DNA of 42,775 bases from assembly GCA_028598975.1 (NCBI GenBank), contig JAQRMU010000055.1, positions 1 to 42,775 of the forward strand, read 5' to 3'. This document shows, piece after piece, positions 1-7,697 of the stretch. The translations under genes and the position numbers were made by a program. The DNA is from Gammaproteobacteria bacterium (GTDB lineage Bacteria; Pseudomonadota; Gammaproteobacteria; Nitrosococcales; Methylophagaceae). The notes under the pieces are model-generated. The model had not been told where the DNA came from, did not search any database, and saw nothing but the letters and a program-made list of their open reading frames with translations. Position 1 is the stretch's first letter, and each line of letters starts with the position of its first letter.

Positions 1-617
1 ATGCGGTATTGTCAAAACGTGGCCCTGCGACCATTCCTTCTCATTTAAAAACAACAGATAAAATTATTGCGATAGGATCATCAACAGGTGGTACAGAGGC
101 CATAAAAGAGGTGTTGAGTCGATTGCCTGCAAACGCTCCAGGTATCGTTATTACTCAACATATTCCTGCTTCGTTTAGTGGGCCGTTTGCTGCAAGGGTC
201 AACGGTGTTTCAGCACTTGAAGTATGTGAAGCGGAAGATGGTCAGCAGATTCTTCCGGGCCATGCTTATATCGCTCCTGGCGATAAACATTTAATTGTTG
301 AGCGTAGTGGCGCACGGTTTTATTGCAAACTCAATGATGGACCTGCTGTGAGCCGACATAAACCTTCTGTTGATGTGTTATTTAGATCGGTTGCCCAAAA
401 TGTAGGTGCCAATGCGGTTGGTGTTATGTTGACAGGCATGGGGGATGATGGGGCTCAAGGTATGTTAGAAATGAAAGAAGCGGGCGCTTTTAATTTTGTG
501 CAAGATGAAAAAAGTTGTGTTGTGTGGGGAATGCCGATGCAAGCCATTAAAAATGGGGCGGCAGAGTTGCAAGTTCCTCTTACTAAAGTTGCAGAAAAGT
601 TAATGGCATTGGCATAG
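1..617 (+). CDS. cheB: Chemotaxis protein-glutamate methylesterase CheB, 3' part only
   Basis: This is the C-terminal catalytic domain of CheB, which removes methyl groups from (and deamidates) chemoreceptor glutamates during adaptation. The catalytic serine lies in GSSTGG (about residues 23-28 counted from the TTG at 9), the histidine in TQHIP (near 51), and the aspartate in GMGDDGA (near 147). The reading frame is open to the left edge, and no good start or ribosome site precedes the TTG. About 200 residues remain of a usual 340-370, so the N-terminal receiver domain almost certainly lies outside the window. I see no chemotaxis kinase gene here, so I cannot tell whether it serves flagellar chemotaxis or a pilus pathway. 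Family assignment is firm. Confidence 0.93.
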   Translation, partial: AVLSKRGPATIPSHLKTTDKIIAIGSSTGGTEAIKEVLSRLPANAPGIVITQHIPASFSGPFAARVNGVSALEVCEAEDGQQILPGHAYIAPGDKHLIVERSGARFYCKLNDGPAVSRHKPSVDVLFRSVAQNVGANAVGVMLTGMGDDGAQGMLEMKEAGAFNFVQDEKSCVVWGMPMQAIKNGAAELQVPLTKVAEKLMALA

Positions 618-899
618 CTTACTGAGGTATAGCTGAGTTTTAGCAAATCAGCCCCACATAGATTCATATCCTAACTCCATCAAGCCCTTTCGTTTGGAGT
701 GTAAGGCAGTTTTCCATTTTTAAATGGATTTGTAGCCATGCATGTCCCTCCCAAATGACACTCAAGTTGATTGTCTACATTATCTGTTATCGGATGTTTT
801 AGAGTATTGTGGGGTGGTTTTATGGATGGGGAACGATGAGGTTTCAACGTTTCAAAGTCAATAGGTTTAGCTAACATATTGATTAATCTATAAAAGAAA
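618..899. other. Intergenic stretch between cheB and tRNA-Cys
   Basis: There is no convincing gene in these 282 bases. A 65-codon open frame runs on the minus strand (877 to 680), but it has no clear ribosome site and resembles no family I know. A short A/T-rich palindrome (catttttaaatg, 715-726) is present. There is no clear U-tailed terminator after cheB. Confidence 0.4.
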
Positions 900-973
900 T
901 GGAGGCTGCGGTCGGAATCGAACCGGCGTTAACGGAGTTGCAGTCCGCTGCATGACCACTCTGCCACGCAGCC
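900..973 (-). tRNA. tRNA-Cys (anticodon GCA)
   Basis: Read on the minus strand, a full cloverleaf can be folded. The acceptor arm GGCTGCG pairs with CGCAGCC, the anticodon loop reads CTGCAAC with GCA at its centre, and the T-loop contains GGTTCGATTCC. The discriminator is U, as is usual for tRNA-Cys, and the terminal CCA is encoded (900-902). It stands alone, with no neighbouring tRNA genes. The 3' end abuts a gene-poor stretch, but I found no integrase or attachment repeat. Confidence 0.97.
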
Positions 974-992
974 TAAATTATCTTTCTTAGTT

Positions 993-1029
993 AGATATAA
1001 ATTCCTTAAATGAAGAAGGTTTTATATCT
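993..1029. repeat. AT-rich inverted repeat upstream of tRNA-Cys
   Basis: Perfect 9-base arms AGATATAAA (993-1001) and TTTATATCT (1021-1029) flank a 19-base loop. The similarity extends outward (TTAGTTA on the left, TAGTAACTA on the right). It lies 20 bases upstream of the mature 5' end of tRNA-Cys, where the tRNA promoter should be. It may simply be promoter-region DNA with chance symmetry, or a protein-binding site. Confidence 0.4.
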
Positions 1030-1142
1030 TAGTAACTAGGATGCCGCGGTAAATACGGGGTGAGCCTAGAACGTTTAATGCTGCGATATGATACCAGTAA
1101 GCCAAAGAATTGCAATAGAATTATACGGTGATCGCGCTTTGT

Positions 1143-1924
1143 TTAAGGTCTTATTTCAACAAGATCACGATATGCATGCCAAGTTGCATGACCTAGTAAT
1201 GGATAAATGATCACCATTCCTAGTAAAAGGCTGAAAAACCCGACTGCTACCAGCAGGACAATGAGGCTTGCCCAGACAACCATTACAGGAAGATTAGCTA
1301 CAACCACCCGAATACTAAGTAACATCGCATCTAATGCTGATGTGTCGCTATCTATAATTGCAGGAACTGCAACAACGGATAAAGCGAAGACAATACAGGC
1401 AAGAGCTCCTCCAACGACAAGGTATAATGTGATTTGCTGAAGGCTTACCATACTCATAAAATCACCCCATAATGAATCTTTTATGCTCGGTGCAATATCT
1501 CCAAATAATGCGAACAGAATCAAGCCTGATAAGACAAACCAGATCATGCTGATCACAAGCAAGGTGGTAGAAAAGTCTCTGAGGGGGACTTTGTTTGTTG
1601 TTAATGCGACTAATGACTCCTCAAAACTTATTGAGTTCCACGTTCTTGCTGGCGAGATAGTTCACACAGCCCTATTGATAGAAAAGGTCCTACGAGTAAG
1701 AAGCCTGAAATAGCGACTGCAAGCAGGTAAATATGGTTGCTTGCAAAAAGTAAGATCACAGCTCCCATCAGAGACACCATGACACCATAGGCAATGCTTG
1801 TTCTTGGATGTTGAACTAAATCTTGCCAGCCCTTATGAAGCCATAAAAATGGTTTCATCAATTGAAGGTTACGAACTTCCGCTTGAGTGTGCATCATGTT
1901 ATTAATATTACTTTGAATATTCAT
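1143..1924 (-). pseudogene. DUF2189 family membrane protein, frameshifted
   Basis: Two open frames together make one DUF2189-type integral membrane protein of unknown function. The N-terminal piece (1924-1628) carries the family's opening pattern: a cytosolic stretch ending in a KGWQDLVQHP-like motif, then two membrane helices and GFLLVGPFLSIGLCELSR. The C-terminal piece (to 1143) carries four more hydrophobic helices. The frames differ by one. Adding a single base near 1636-1641 (in the codons after RQQERG) joins them without a stop into about 260 residues, which is normal for the family. A good ribosome site (AAAGGGGAT) precedes the ATG at 1924. It is either a recent pseudogene or a base-call error. 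Confidence 0.8.
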
Positions 1925-1994
1925 CTTCTATCCCCTTTTAAAAAGGTTGCGATAAAATATAGACAATACAAATGCCATTAAATTACAACTTTAA

Positions 1995-2288
1995 TTATCG
2001 ATGCTGAACGGCAACCACCACATTTTTCCATTCATGCTGAACACGGCCTTTTAGCAAGTGTAATTCAGCCTCATTTTCAGGGTTGGGGAAAATAGTTAGT
2101 AACTGCTCTATGCCAATTGTCATGTAATTAGCACTTGTCATCAGTAGCAGTGACATTTCCCCCGTCTTTTGAGCAAAGGGGTTGATGCTAATAATTTCAT
2201 CGCTTTGCTCATCAAAAATAAGATCGGTTTCTATTGAATGTAGGGTGGAATGTACTGACTCACTTAAGAGTGGATTGTAATGGTTTAA
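1995..2288 (-). pseudogene. C-terminal remnant of an IS-interrupted signalling gene (probable HD-GYP-type)
   Basis: A stop-free minus-strand frame of about 98 codons runs from the left end of the IS element to a TAA at 1995-1997. It has no start codon of its own. It encodes sequence such as LIFDEQSDEIISINPFAQK and ends VVVAVQHR. Its composition looks coding, and it lies on the same strand as the start-bearing fragment at 3303-3712 on the far side of the IS, so I read the two as ends of one gene. Function comes only from the other fragment and is inferred. Confidence 0.6.
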
Positions 2289-3302
2289 TGATTCAGGACA
2301 CCAAGTTAGATATTATTATCAAAACTAACGAGGTGAAAAATGAGTTCAAGACGAACTTTTACAAGTGAATATAAACGTGAATGTGCTGAATTAGTCATAA
2401 AGCACGGCTATCAAGTCAAAGAAGCAGCGAAAGCCATGAATGTTGGATTATCATCGTTGCAAAAATGGCTAAGACAATATCGCAATGAAATGAAAGGTAT
2501 GACACCTAAGGCTACCGCGATTACAGCTGAACAAAAACGTATCCAAGAACTGGAAGCTCAGGTTAAACAGTTAAAACGGGATAAAGATCTATTAAAAAAA
2601 GCATCTGCCTTCTTCGCCATGGAAATGCACAGCACATCAAAGTAGCTGGACAGTTGAAGAAGGCAGGCTTTCAAGTGACTGAGATCTGTCGAGGCTTATC
2701 GCTCTCACGCAGTGTTTATTATGCAAGTAGACGACCTAAAGCGATTAATACTGAGGAAATCAGACTACGTGCAGCAATGAAGACGATTCATCATCAAATG
2801 GATGCCACCTATGGGACAAGGCGAATGCAAATTGAGTTAAATGAAATGGGTTATAAAATTGGTCGTTTTAAAGTTCGTCGCATGATGAAACAACTACACT
2901 TACTAGCTAAACGCCCCAAGCAACATCGTTATCCTATTGGTGGTAAACCTTCGGCTGTTGCAGATAACAGTCTGAACAGACAATTTAATCCTGAACAGCC
3001 AAATACGCATTGGGCTGGTGATATTACCTATATTCGAACTGAACAAGGGTGGTTGTACTTAGCTGTAGTTGTCGAGCTGTTCTCACGGAAGATTATTAGC
3101 TGGGCTTTTTCAGATAAACCTAACAGCGAATTAACAACCAGAGCCTTGCGATTAGCAATGAACAAGCGTGATCCAGTTGAAAATGTGTTGTTTCACTCAG
3201 ATCAAGGCGCACAATATACCAGTGAATCATTTCAACGATGTTTACGTGAACACGGTGTCATTTGTAGTATGAGTCGAAAAGGTAATTGTTTGGATAATGC
3301 AG
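2289..3302 (+). mobile_element. IS3-family insertion sequence, right end deleted
   Basis: The element contains the classic IS3 layout: orfA with a helix-turn-helix and coiled coil, then orfB with the DDE integrase core in the -1 frame. A run of seven A residues before GC (2594-2600) is positioned for programmed -1 frameshifting. The left tip probably begins at TGATTCAGGACACC (2289). The transposase frame stops resembling its family at about 3300-3303, and antisense host-gene sequence takes over, so the right tip and its inverted repeat are absent. About 1.0 kb remains of a usual 1.2-1.3 kb. The exact ends are estimates. Confidence 0.85.
2340..2645 (+). CDS. IS3-family transposase OrfA
   Basis: This 101-residue protein has an N-terminal helix-turn-helix (about residues 5-50, with YKRECAELV and AAKAMNVGLSSLQKW) and a C-terminal leucine-rich coiled coil (about 60-92). 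It is the DNA-binding subunit that recognises IS ends, and it can be fused to OrfB by -1 slippage at the A7 run (2594-2600). A good ribosome site (GAGGTG) precedes the ATG. The reading frame is intact, but with OrfB broken it can at most act as an inhibitor or titrate ends of related elements. Confidence 0.9.
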   Translation: MSSRRTFTSEYKRECAELVIKHGYQVKEAAKAMNVGLSSLQKWLRQYRNEMKGMTPKATAITAEQKRIQELEAQVKQLKRDKDLLKKASAFFAMEMHSTSK

Positions 3303-3382
3303 TCATAAATATCAGCTCTTTCAGATTTGGCAATAGAGAGCTTAAATGCAATGGTTGCAGGAAATTTATGGGAGCCTATTAA
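2654..3382 (+). pseudogene. IS3-family transposase OrfB, truncated
   Basis: The frame continues upstream without a stop to the slippage site near 2597, so it would normally be made as an OrfAB fusion. The HTH_21-like region (about residues 35-90) and the rve core are clear. The first catalytic Asp is in AGDITYI (near residue 121) and the second in FHSDQGAQY (near 180). After GNCLDNAV (near 217) the family normally continues with AESFF..LK.E, which holds the catalytic Glu. Here this is replaced by about 25 unrelated residues read antisense through the neighbouring host gene. Lacking the third catalytic residue, it should be inactive. Confidence 0.88.
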
Positions 3383-3712
3383 GCTATCTATACTCTCAGG
3401 TTCAACGAGATCATCAAATAGTTTTGTTAAGGAATGACTAGTAGAGATATATGCGTGAATGTCATTAATAACGGTAGTGATAGAAATAGGGTTTTCAATT
3501 TCTATATGCTCATCTATAGGCGTTTGTAATTTATGTTTTAGAAGCTGAGCAGTTATTTTTGCATCTATTTTTACCCCTTTACTAACCAGTTTTTGGCCTT
3601 GCTCGGAGTATATGTCACTAATTGTGCGGATGTTTTTCTTTTGTCCGGCGCTTGATACAAGCTTTTTATAATGAACATCATTTCCGATGTCATATCGCTG
3701 TAACTCAGCCAT
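3303..3712 (-). pseudogene. N-terminal remnant of a probable HD-GYP-type phosphodiesterase gene
   Basis: The start is the ATG at 3712, preceded by AAAAGG at good spacing. An upstream in-frame stretch is possible but has no such site. About 136 residues are host sequence, beginning MAELQRYDIG and reaching AKSERADIYD at the IS junction. The pattern (short N-terminal regulatory region, then a helix leading to a family-typical ERADIYDH-like HD entry) resembles HD-domain signalling proteins, many of which are cyclic-di-GMP phosphodiesterases. The HD catalytic core itself is missing. The matching C-terminal piece is at 1995-2288. The product should be non-functional. The HD identity is an inference from the flanks. 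Confidence 0.6.
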
Positions 3713-3819
3713 TAGAAAACCTTTTATTGATAAAGAATCGAGCAGGTAGATAAACGATACCATGACAAGATAAATAAGCAATTGTTAGGTATATTTTTAG
3801 CAAAGAAAGGTTAGAATTG

Positions 3820-3848
3820 TTCGTTCTTTTTAAGGTGTTCTGTATAAT
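3820..3848 (+). promoter_or_regulatory. Candidate sigma-70 promoter for htpX
   Basis: A perfect -10 hexamer TATAAT (3843-3848) lies 17 bases downstream of a weak -35 TTCGTT (3820-3825), about 33 bases ahead of the htpX start codon. HtpX is often heat-inducible in other bacteria; I see no clear heat-shock sigma consensus here. Confidence 0.45.
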
Positions 3849-3880
3849 TGCCACATATCTAAAATGAAGTGGAGCAAGAC

Positions 3881-4768
3881 ATGAAACGAATGATGTTATT
3901 TATTATGACCAATATCGCCATTATGGTGGTGTTGAGTATTACATTGAGGCTGCTAGGTGTTGATAGCATATTGGCTGAAAATGGCTCAGACCTTAATATT
4001 CAGGCATTGGTTATACTCTCTGGTGTTATTGGTTTTGGTGGTTCATTTATTTCATTGCTGATTTCGAAGTGGATGGCAAAACGTATGACCGGAGCGGTAG
4101 TCATTACCAACCCAACAACTAACATTGAGAAATGGTTAGTGAACACAGTTGAAAAACAGGCAAAAATTGTTGGCATAAAAATGCCAGAAGTCGCAATTTT
4201 CCCATCATCAGCAATGAATGCATTTGCTACAGGGGCAAGCAAGAATAATGCTCTGATGGCTGTGTCTCAAGGTTTATTGAATGAAATGTCACAAGGTGAA
4301 ATTGAAGCGGTAGTGGGTCATGAAATGAGTCATATCGCCAATGGTGACATGGTGACATTGGCATTAATTCAAGGCGTTGTTAATACCTTTGTGGTCTTTT
4401 TATCGCGAATCGTCGGGCATATTGTTGACCGTGTAATCTTAAAAAACAATCAGGGTCATGGCATTGGCTACTTCATCACCGTAATGGTGGCTCAAGTTAT
4501 TTTATCTATACTTGCATCAACCATCGTGATGTACTTTTCAAGAAAACGAGAATTTATTGCAGATACCGGTGGTGCGGACTTAGCTGGCCATCAAAACATG
4601 ATCAATGCACTTAAACGTCTTGGACAGGTAGAACCCGAAGCATTACCAGAGCAAATGGCTGCTTTTGGTATTAATGACAAAGGTGGCATCATGGCATTAT
4701 TTTCATCACACCCACCTATTGAAGCAAGAATAAGAGCTCTAGAAGAGCGAGCAAAGCGCCGTTCATAA
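3881..4768 (+). CDS. htpX: Membrane zinc metalloprotease HtpX
   Basis: HtpX is an inner-membrane M48 protease that degrades misfolded or damaged membrane proteins alongside FtsH. From the ATG at 3881 it is 295 residues, matching the usual 290-295. A GTG at 3869 is in frame, but the GGAG at 3871-3874 favours the ATG. Two N-terminal membrane helices occupy about residues 5-25 and 40-62. The zinc site HEMSH is at 147-151, with the third ligand probably E224 in KREFIADTGG. Further hydrophobic segments lie at about 160-180 and 197-218. The gene stands alone between the broken HD-type gene and a terminator shared with the convergent rio operon. Confidence 0.96.
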   Translation: MKRMMLFIMTNIAIMVVLSITLRLLGVDSILAENGSDLNIQALVILSGVIGFGGSFISLLISKWMAKRMTGAVVITNPTTNIEKWLVNTVEKQAKIVGIKMPEVAIFPSSAMNAFATGASKNNALMAVSQGLLNEMSQGEIEAVVGHEMSHIANGDMVTLALIQGVVNTFVVFLSRIVGHIVDRVILKNNQGHGIGYFITVMVAQVILSILASTIVMYFSRKREFIADTGGADLAGHQNMINALKRLGQVEPEALPEQMAAFGINDKGGIMALFSSHPPIEARIRALEERAKRRS

Positions 4769-4893
4769 AGTAGAGTTTGGTTCTCTTATTGACTAGTAGC
4801 TCAAACAAGGCGCGTGATTAATTGCAGCCTTGGTTATGATCTTATATTTTAAATGTCGCTATTACATCAGTGTTCGACGATGAACTACAAAAA

Positions 4894-4924
4894 AGCCCCA
4901 GCAGAATAAACTGCTGAGGCTTTC
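4894..4924. terminator. Bidirectional rho-independent terminator
   Basis: The stem AGCCCCAGCAG (4894-4904) pairs with CTGCTGAGGCT (4911-4921) around the loop AATAAA. It is followed by TTT on the plus strand and by a run of T on the minus strand (A-run at 4889-4894). It sits between convergent htpX and the RIO kinase gene. Confidence 0.85.
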
Positions 4925-4968
4925 ATATATGGTCTAGATTGTCAGAATAAAACTAAAGTCTGGGCGAC

Positions 4969-5820
4969 TCAACCATCCTCTTCACGCAAACGAATTTGCC
5001 GTGCTTGTTCTTCGGCTAAGATAGATTTAATTTCCAGCATGACGCCATCAACATCAGCGACTTGGGTATTTTCTGCAAAATAGCCAGTGAGCTTCGTATC
5101 TGGTTGTAATTTTCCATTTTCAAAAAGTGCCCATATTTCTTTGTCATATCGGCTGTTGAGTAGTTCTGGAGCGTATTGAGCATAGTAACGCGTTATATTT
5201 CGGACATCCCGCTCTAACATTGATTGAGCATTGTTATTCGCGGCGGCATTCACAGCTTGAGGAAGGTCAATAATCACAGGGCCATGTTCATCGACTAAGA
5301 CATTAAACTCTGACAAATCACCATGCACAATCCCTGCACATAGCATTTTCATCACAGAGTGCATCATGGTTGCATGGTCTTCCAGTGCGAGATCGGCTGA
5401 CATTGAGATATCATTGAGTCGCGGTGCGACTTGACCATCCTCACCGGTGATCAGCTCCATCAATAACACGCCATTTAGGCAGTCATAGGGTTGAGGGACT
5501 CGGACCCCTGCACCCGCGAGCAGGTAGAGTGCATCGACTTCAGCGTTTTGCCATGTTTCTTCTTGTTGCTTACGGCCAAATTTTGAGCCTTTTTCCATGG
5601 CTCGGCCTCGGCGGCTATTACGAACCTTTCGCCCTTCCTGATACTGTACCGCTTTTTTGAAACTACGCTTGACCGCATCTTTATAGACTTTGGCACAGCG
5701 TAGTTCAGAGCCACATCTTACAATATAGACATCGGCCTCTTTGCCACTCATTAACCGTCTGACAACGTCATCTACTAAGCCATCATCAATAAGAGGCTGT
5801 ATTTGTTTGGGTATTTTCAT
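4969..5820 (-). CDS. RIO1-type serine protein kinase
   Basis: This is a bacterial RIO-family atypical kinase (PA4780-like). The nucleotide-binding strand reads SGKEADVY (25-32) with K44 in the CAKVYK motif. The catalytic loop is HGDLSEFNVL (166-175, D168, N173), and the metal-binding Asp is D185 in IIDLPQAV. A basic stretch (about 48-85) sits where RIO kinases have a flexible loop. The length of 283 residues is normal. Bacterial members are widespread but their substrates are mostly unknown. It follows sspB by 19 bases on the same strand, so it is probably co-transcribed with sspA-sspB. A role in stress physiology is only suggested by that context. Confidence 0.9.
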   Translation of the reverse strand: MKIPKQIQPLIDDGLVDDVVRRLMSGKEADVYIVRCGSELRCAKVYKDAVKRSFKKAVQYQEGRKVRNSRRGRAMEKGSKFGRKQQEETWQNAEVDALYLLAGAGVRVPQPYDCLNGVLLMELITGEDGQVAPRLNDISMSADLALEDHATMMHSVMKMLCAGIVHGDLSEFNVLVDEHGPVIIDLPQAVNAAANNNAQSMLERDVRNITRYYAQYAPELLNSRYDKEIWALFENGKLQPDTKLTGYFAENTQVADVDGVMLEIKSILAEEQARQIRLREEDG

Positions 5821-5839
5821 TAGTATTTTGTTGCTAACG

Positions 5840-6229
5840 CTATTTTACTATCTTAAGTCCTGGGTGTTTCTTGGCTTTGTTTGTAGTTGATGGGGGTGAT
5901 GTTGGAGGTTCTGGCACATGTTCACCTTCAGGGAAAAACATGCCTTGATTATTTTCTTTACTGTAAATGGATTGCACAGCATGGATTGGAATGAAGAGTT
6001 CCATAGGCTTGCCTGAAAATCGTGCTGAGAAGCTTATCCACTCATTATCAGCATGATAATTACGTACGGCACTAGGATCGATATTCAGGACTATTTTCCC
6101 ATCATTAATAAAATCATGAGGAACTTGTACACCGTCAATTGTAGCATTGACTAATAGATAGGGCGTTAGACTATTGTCAACAATCCAGTCGTAAATTGCT
6201 CGAATTAGATAGGGTTTTTGTGATGTCAT
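5840..6229 (-). CDS. sspB: ClpXP adaptor protein SspB
   Basis: SspB delivers ssrA-tagged and some regulatory proteins to the ClpXP protease. The N-terminal substrate-binding domain covers about residues 5-105 (opening PYLIRAIYDWIVDN). It is followed by a flexible proline-rich linker and a C-terminal ClpX-binding tail, HPGLKIVK (122-129), matching the known XB motif. At 129 residues it is short compared with E. coli (165), with the difference in the linker. It lies 24 bases downstream of sspA, the usual arrangement. Confidence 0.96.
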   Translation of the reverse strand: MTSQKPYLIRAIYDWIVDNSLTPYLLVNATIDGVQVPHDFINDGKIVLNIDPSAVRNYHADNEWISFSARFSGKPMELFIPIHAVQSIYSKENNQGMFFPEGEHVPEPPTSPPSTTNKAKKHPGLKIVK

Positions 6230-6253
6230 TATGGTCTCAAATCAACTTAATAA

Positions 6254-6874
6254 TTAACGCATTTCTCGTTCAGCATCACTTAAGCTAGCTTGAAAACTAT
6301 CTCTTGCAAATATCCGTTGGGCATAGTCTTCAACCGCTTTTGCCTTTGGAGGTAGTTTTATTTTAAGTAGAGGTAAGCGCCAGAGTAATGGGGCAAGGCT
6401 ACAGTCTAGTAATGAGAATTCATTACTCATAAAAAACTCAAATTGTTCAAATAATGGCGCTAAGACGGTGAGATCTTCTTGAACCGTTTTTCTGGCTTTG
6501 CTCATTTTCCCTTTCTCGATGCCTAGTAGGGAGTTCCAAAGAGAATACCAGTCCTTATCGATGCGATGGAGCATTAAGCGGGCTTGAGCTCGAGAAGCAG
6601 GATCGGAAGGCATTAATGGTGGTTGGAGAAAGCGCTCATCAAAATAATTATTGATGATATTAGAATCAAATAATACGATATCTCGTTCAAATAATACGGG
6701 GCTAGTGCCGTAAGGTGTTGCTGCCGCCACATCTTCAGGCCATTGACCATCGATCACGTCTTCAATATTTGCCGTAATGTTTTTTTCATGCATTACGATG
6801 CGTGTTCGATGACTTAATGGGCATGAAGGATCTGAATAGATAGTCATCATTGAGCGTCGGTTACTGTTGGCCAT
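6254..6874 (-). CDS. sspA: Stringent starvation protein A (GST-fold)
   Basis: SspA is a glutathione-S-transferase-like protein that binds RNA polymerase and alters transcription in stationary phase and acid stress. The thioredoxin-like N-terminal domain (about residues 9-85) contains SDPSCPLSHRTRIVMHEK and the SPVLFERD segment, and an all-helical domain follows (about 95-200). The length of 206 residues is normal. A strong AGGAG site precedes the ATG. The order sspA-sspB after the cytochrome bc1 genes is widely conserved in beta- and gammaproteobacteria. Confidence 0.95.
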   Translation of the reverse strand: MANSNRRSMMTIYSDPSCPLSHRTRIVMHEKNITANIEDVIDGQWPEDVAAATPYGTSPVLFERDIVLFDSNIINNYFDERFLQPPLMPSDPASRAQARLMLHRIDKDWYSLWNSLLGIEKGKMSKARKTVQEDLTVLAPLFEQFEFFMSNEFSLLDCSLAPLLWRLPLLKIKLPPKAKAVEDYAQRIFARDSFQASLSDAEREMR

Positions 6875-6934
6875 TATCTTACTCCTGTGGATAGCTTAAT
6901 ATGCATCCATGGGCTTATTTATTACAAAAATGCA

Positions 6935-6960
6935 GAAAGGGAGCACGTAGGCTCCCTTTC
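6935..6960 (-). terminator. Terminator-like hairpin after petC
   Basis: A perfect 10-base stem GAAAGGGAGC (6935-6944) / GCTCCCTTTC (6951-6960) encloses a 6-base loop between petC and sspA. On the minus strand the downstream tail is only partly T-rich, so termination may be incomplete and could allow some read-through into sspA. Confidence 0.7.
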
Positions 6961-6983
6961 TTTAATTTGCTACTTAAATCATT

Positions 6984-7697
6984 TTAGTGAATATCTTTCC
7001 AGAACGCTTTCTTCATTGGGTAAACAACAAGGAATAATAAGAATAAATATAATAATACCCACTTCGCTAATTCTAAACGCTGGATTTTTGAAGGTTCACC
7101 GACATATGCAAGGAAATTTACTAAGTCAGCAATCATGACATTATAGTCATAGTTTGAGAGTTCACCTTCAGTAGCATGTTCTAAATGGCCTGTTTCTTCG
7201 TCATGTGACAAATAACCTTGCTGTTGCCATAAAACATGGGGCATGCCGACATCTTTAAATACTGTATTGTTCGTCCCCATCGTTTTTGCGTCATCTAAAT
7301 AAAATGAACGCAAATAGGTATTTAACCATGCTGTACCACGTGCACGTGAAATCACTGAAAGGTCAGGAGGTGTGACTCCAAACCACTTTTTAGCATCTTC
7401 AGCACGCATAGCAACAGTCATCGTGTCACCTACTTTATTGGAGGCAAACATTAAGTTTTCTTTTACTTGTGCATCCGTTAAGCCAATATCTTTTGCCATA
7501 CGGTTATAACGCATGTAAGAAGCTTCATGACAACTTAAACAGTAGTTTACAAATGTTTTAGCACCACGTTGTAGTGAGGCCTTATCAGATAAATCAAGCT
7601 CAACCGGATCAAGGTGAACGCCACCAGATGCCGCCATTGCTTGAATTGATGTGAGCGACATGAAGCCGATAAATAATGCAGAGATTAATGTTCTCAT
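6984..7697 (-). CDS. petC: Cytochrome c1, ubiquinol-cytochrome c reductase
   Basis: Cytochrome c1 passes electrons from the Rieske protein to a soluble c-type cytochrome or cupredoxin. A signal peptide (about residues 1-22, ending SIQAMAA) is followed by the haem c site CLSCH (53-57). A distal Met ligand is probably in the DVGMPHVLW segment. A C-terminal membrane anchor (about 208-230) ends in a basic FWKDIH tail. The length of 237 residues is typical for the bacterial family. Its ATG overlaps the petB stop by four bases (ATGA), indicating coupled translation. It acts on the periplasmic face of the inner membrane. Confidence 0.95.
   Translation of the reverse strand: MRTLISALFIGFMSLTSIQAMAASGGVHLDPVELDLSDKASLQRGAKTFVNYCLSCHEASYMRYNRMAKDIGLTDAQVKENLMFASNKVGDTMTVAMRAEDAKKWFGVTPPDLSVISRARGTAWLNTYLRSFYLDDAKTMGTNNTVFKDVGMPHVLWQQQGYLSHDEETGHLEHATEGELSNYDYNVMIADLVNFLAYVGEPSKIQRLELAKWVLLYLFLLFLVVYPMKKAFWKDIH

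Noticed and set aside
680-877. 65-codon open frame on the minus strand downstream of tRNA-Cys
   Set aside because: No ribosome site, no recognisable family and no coding support; left as part of the intergenic stretch.
3303-3382. The C-terminal 25 residues of the IS transposase frame as genuine transposase
   Set aside because: This stretch is the antisense of the split host gene and does not match the family's expected AESFF region.
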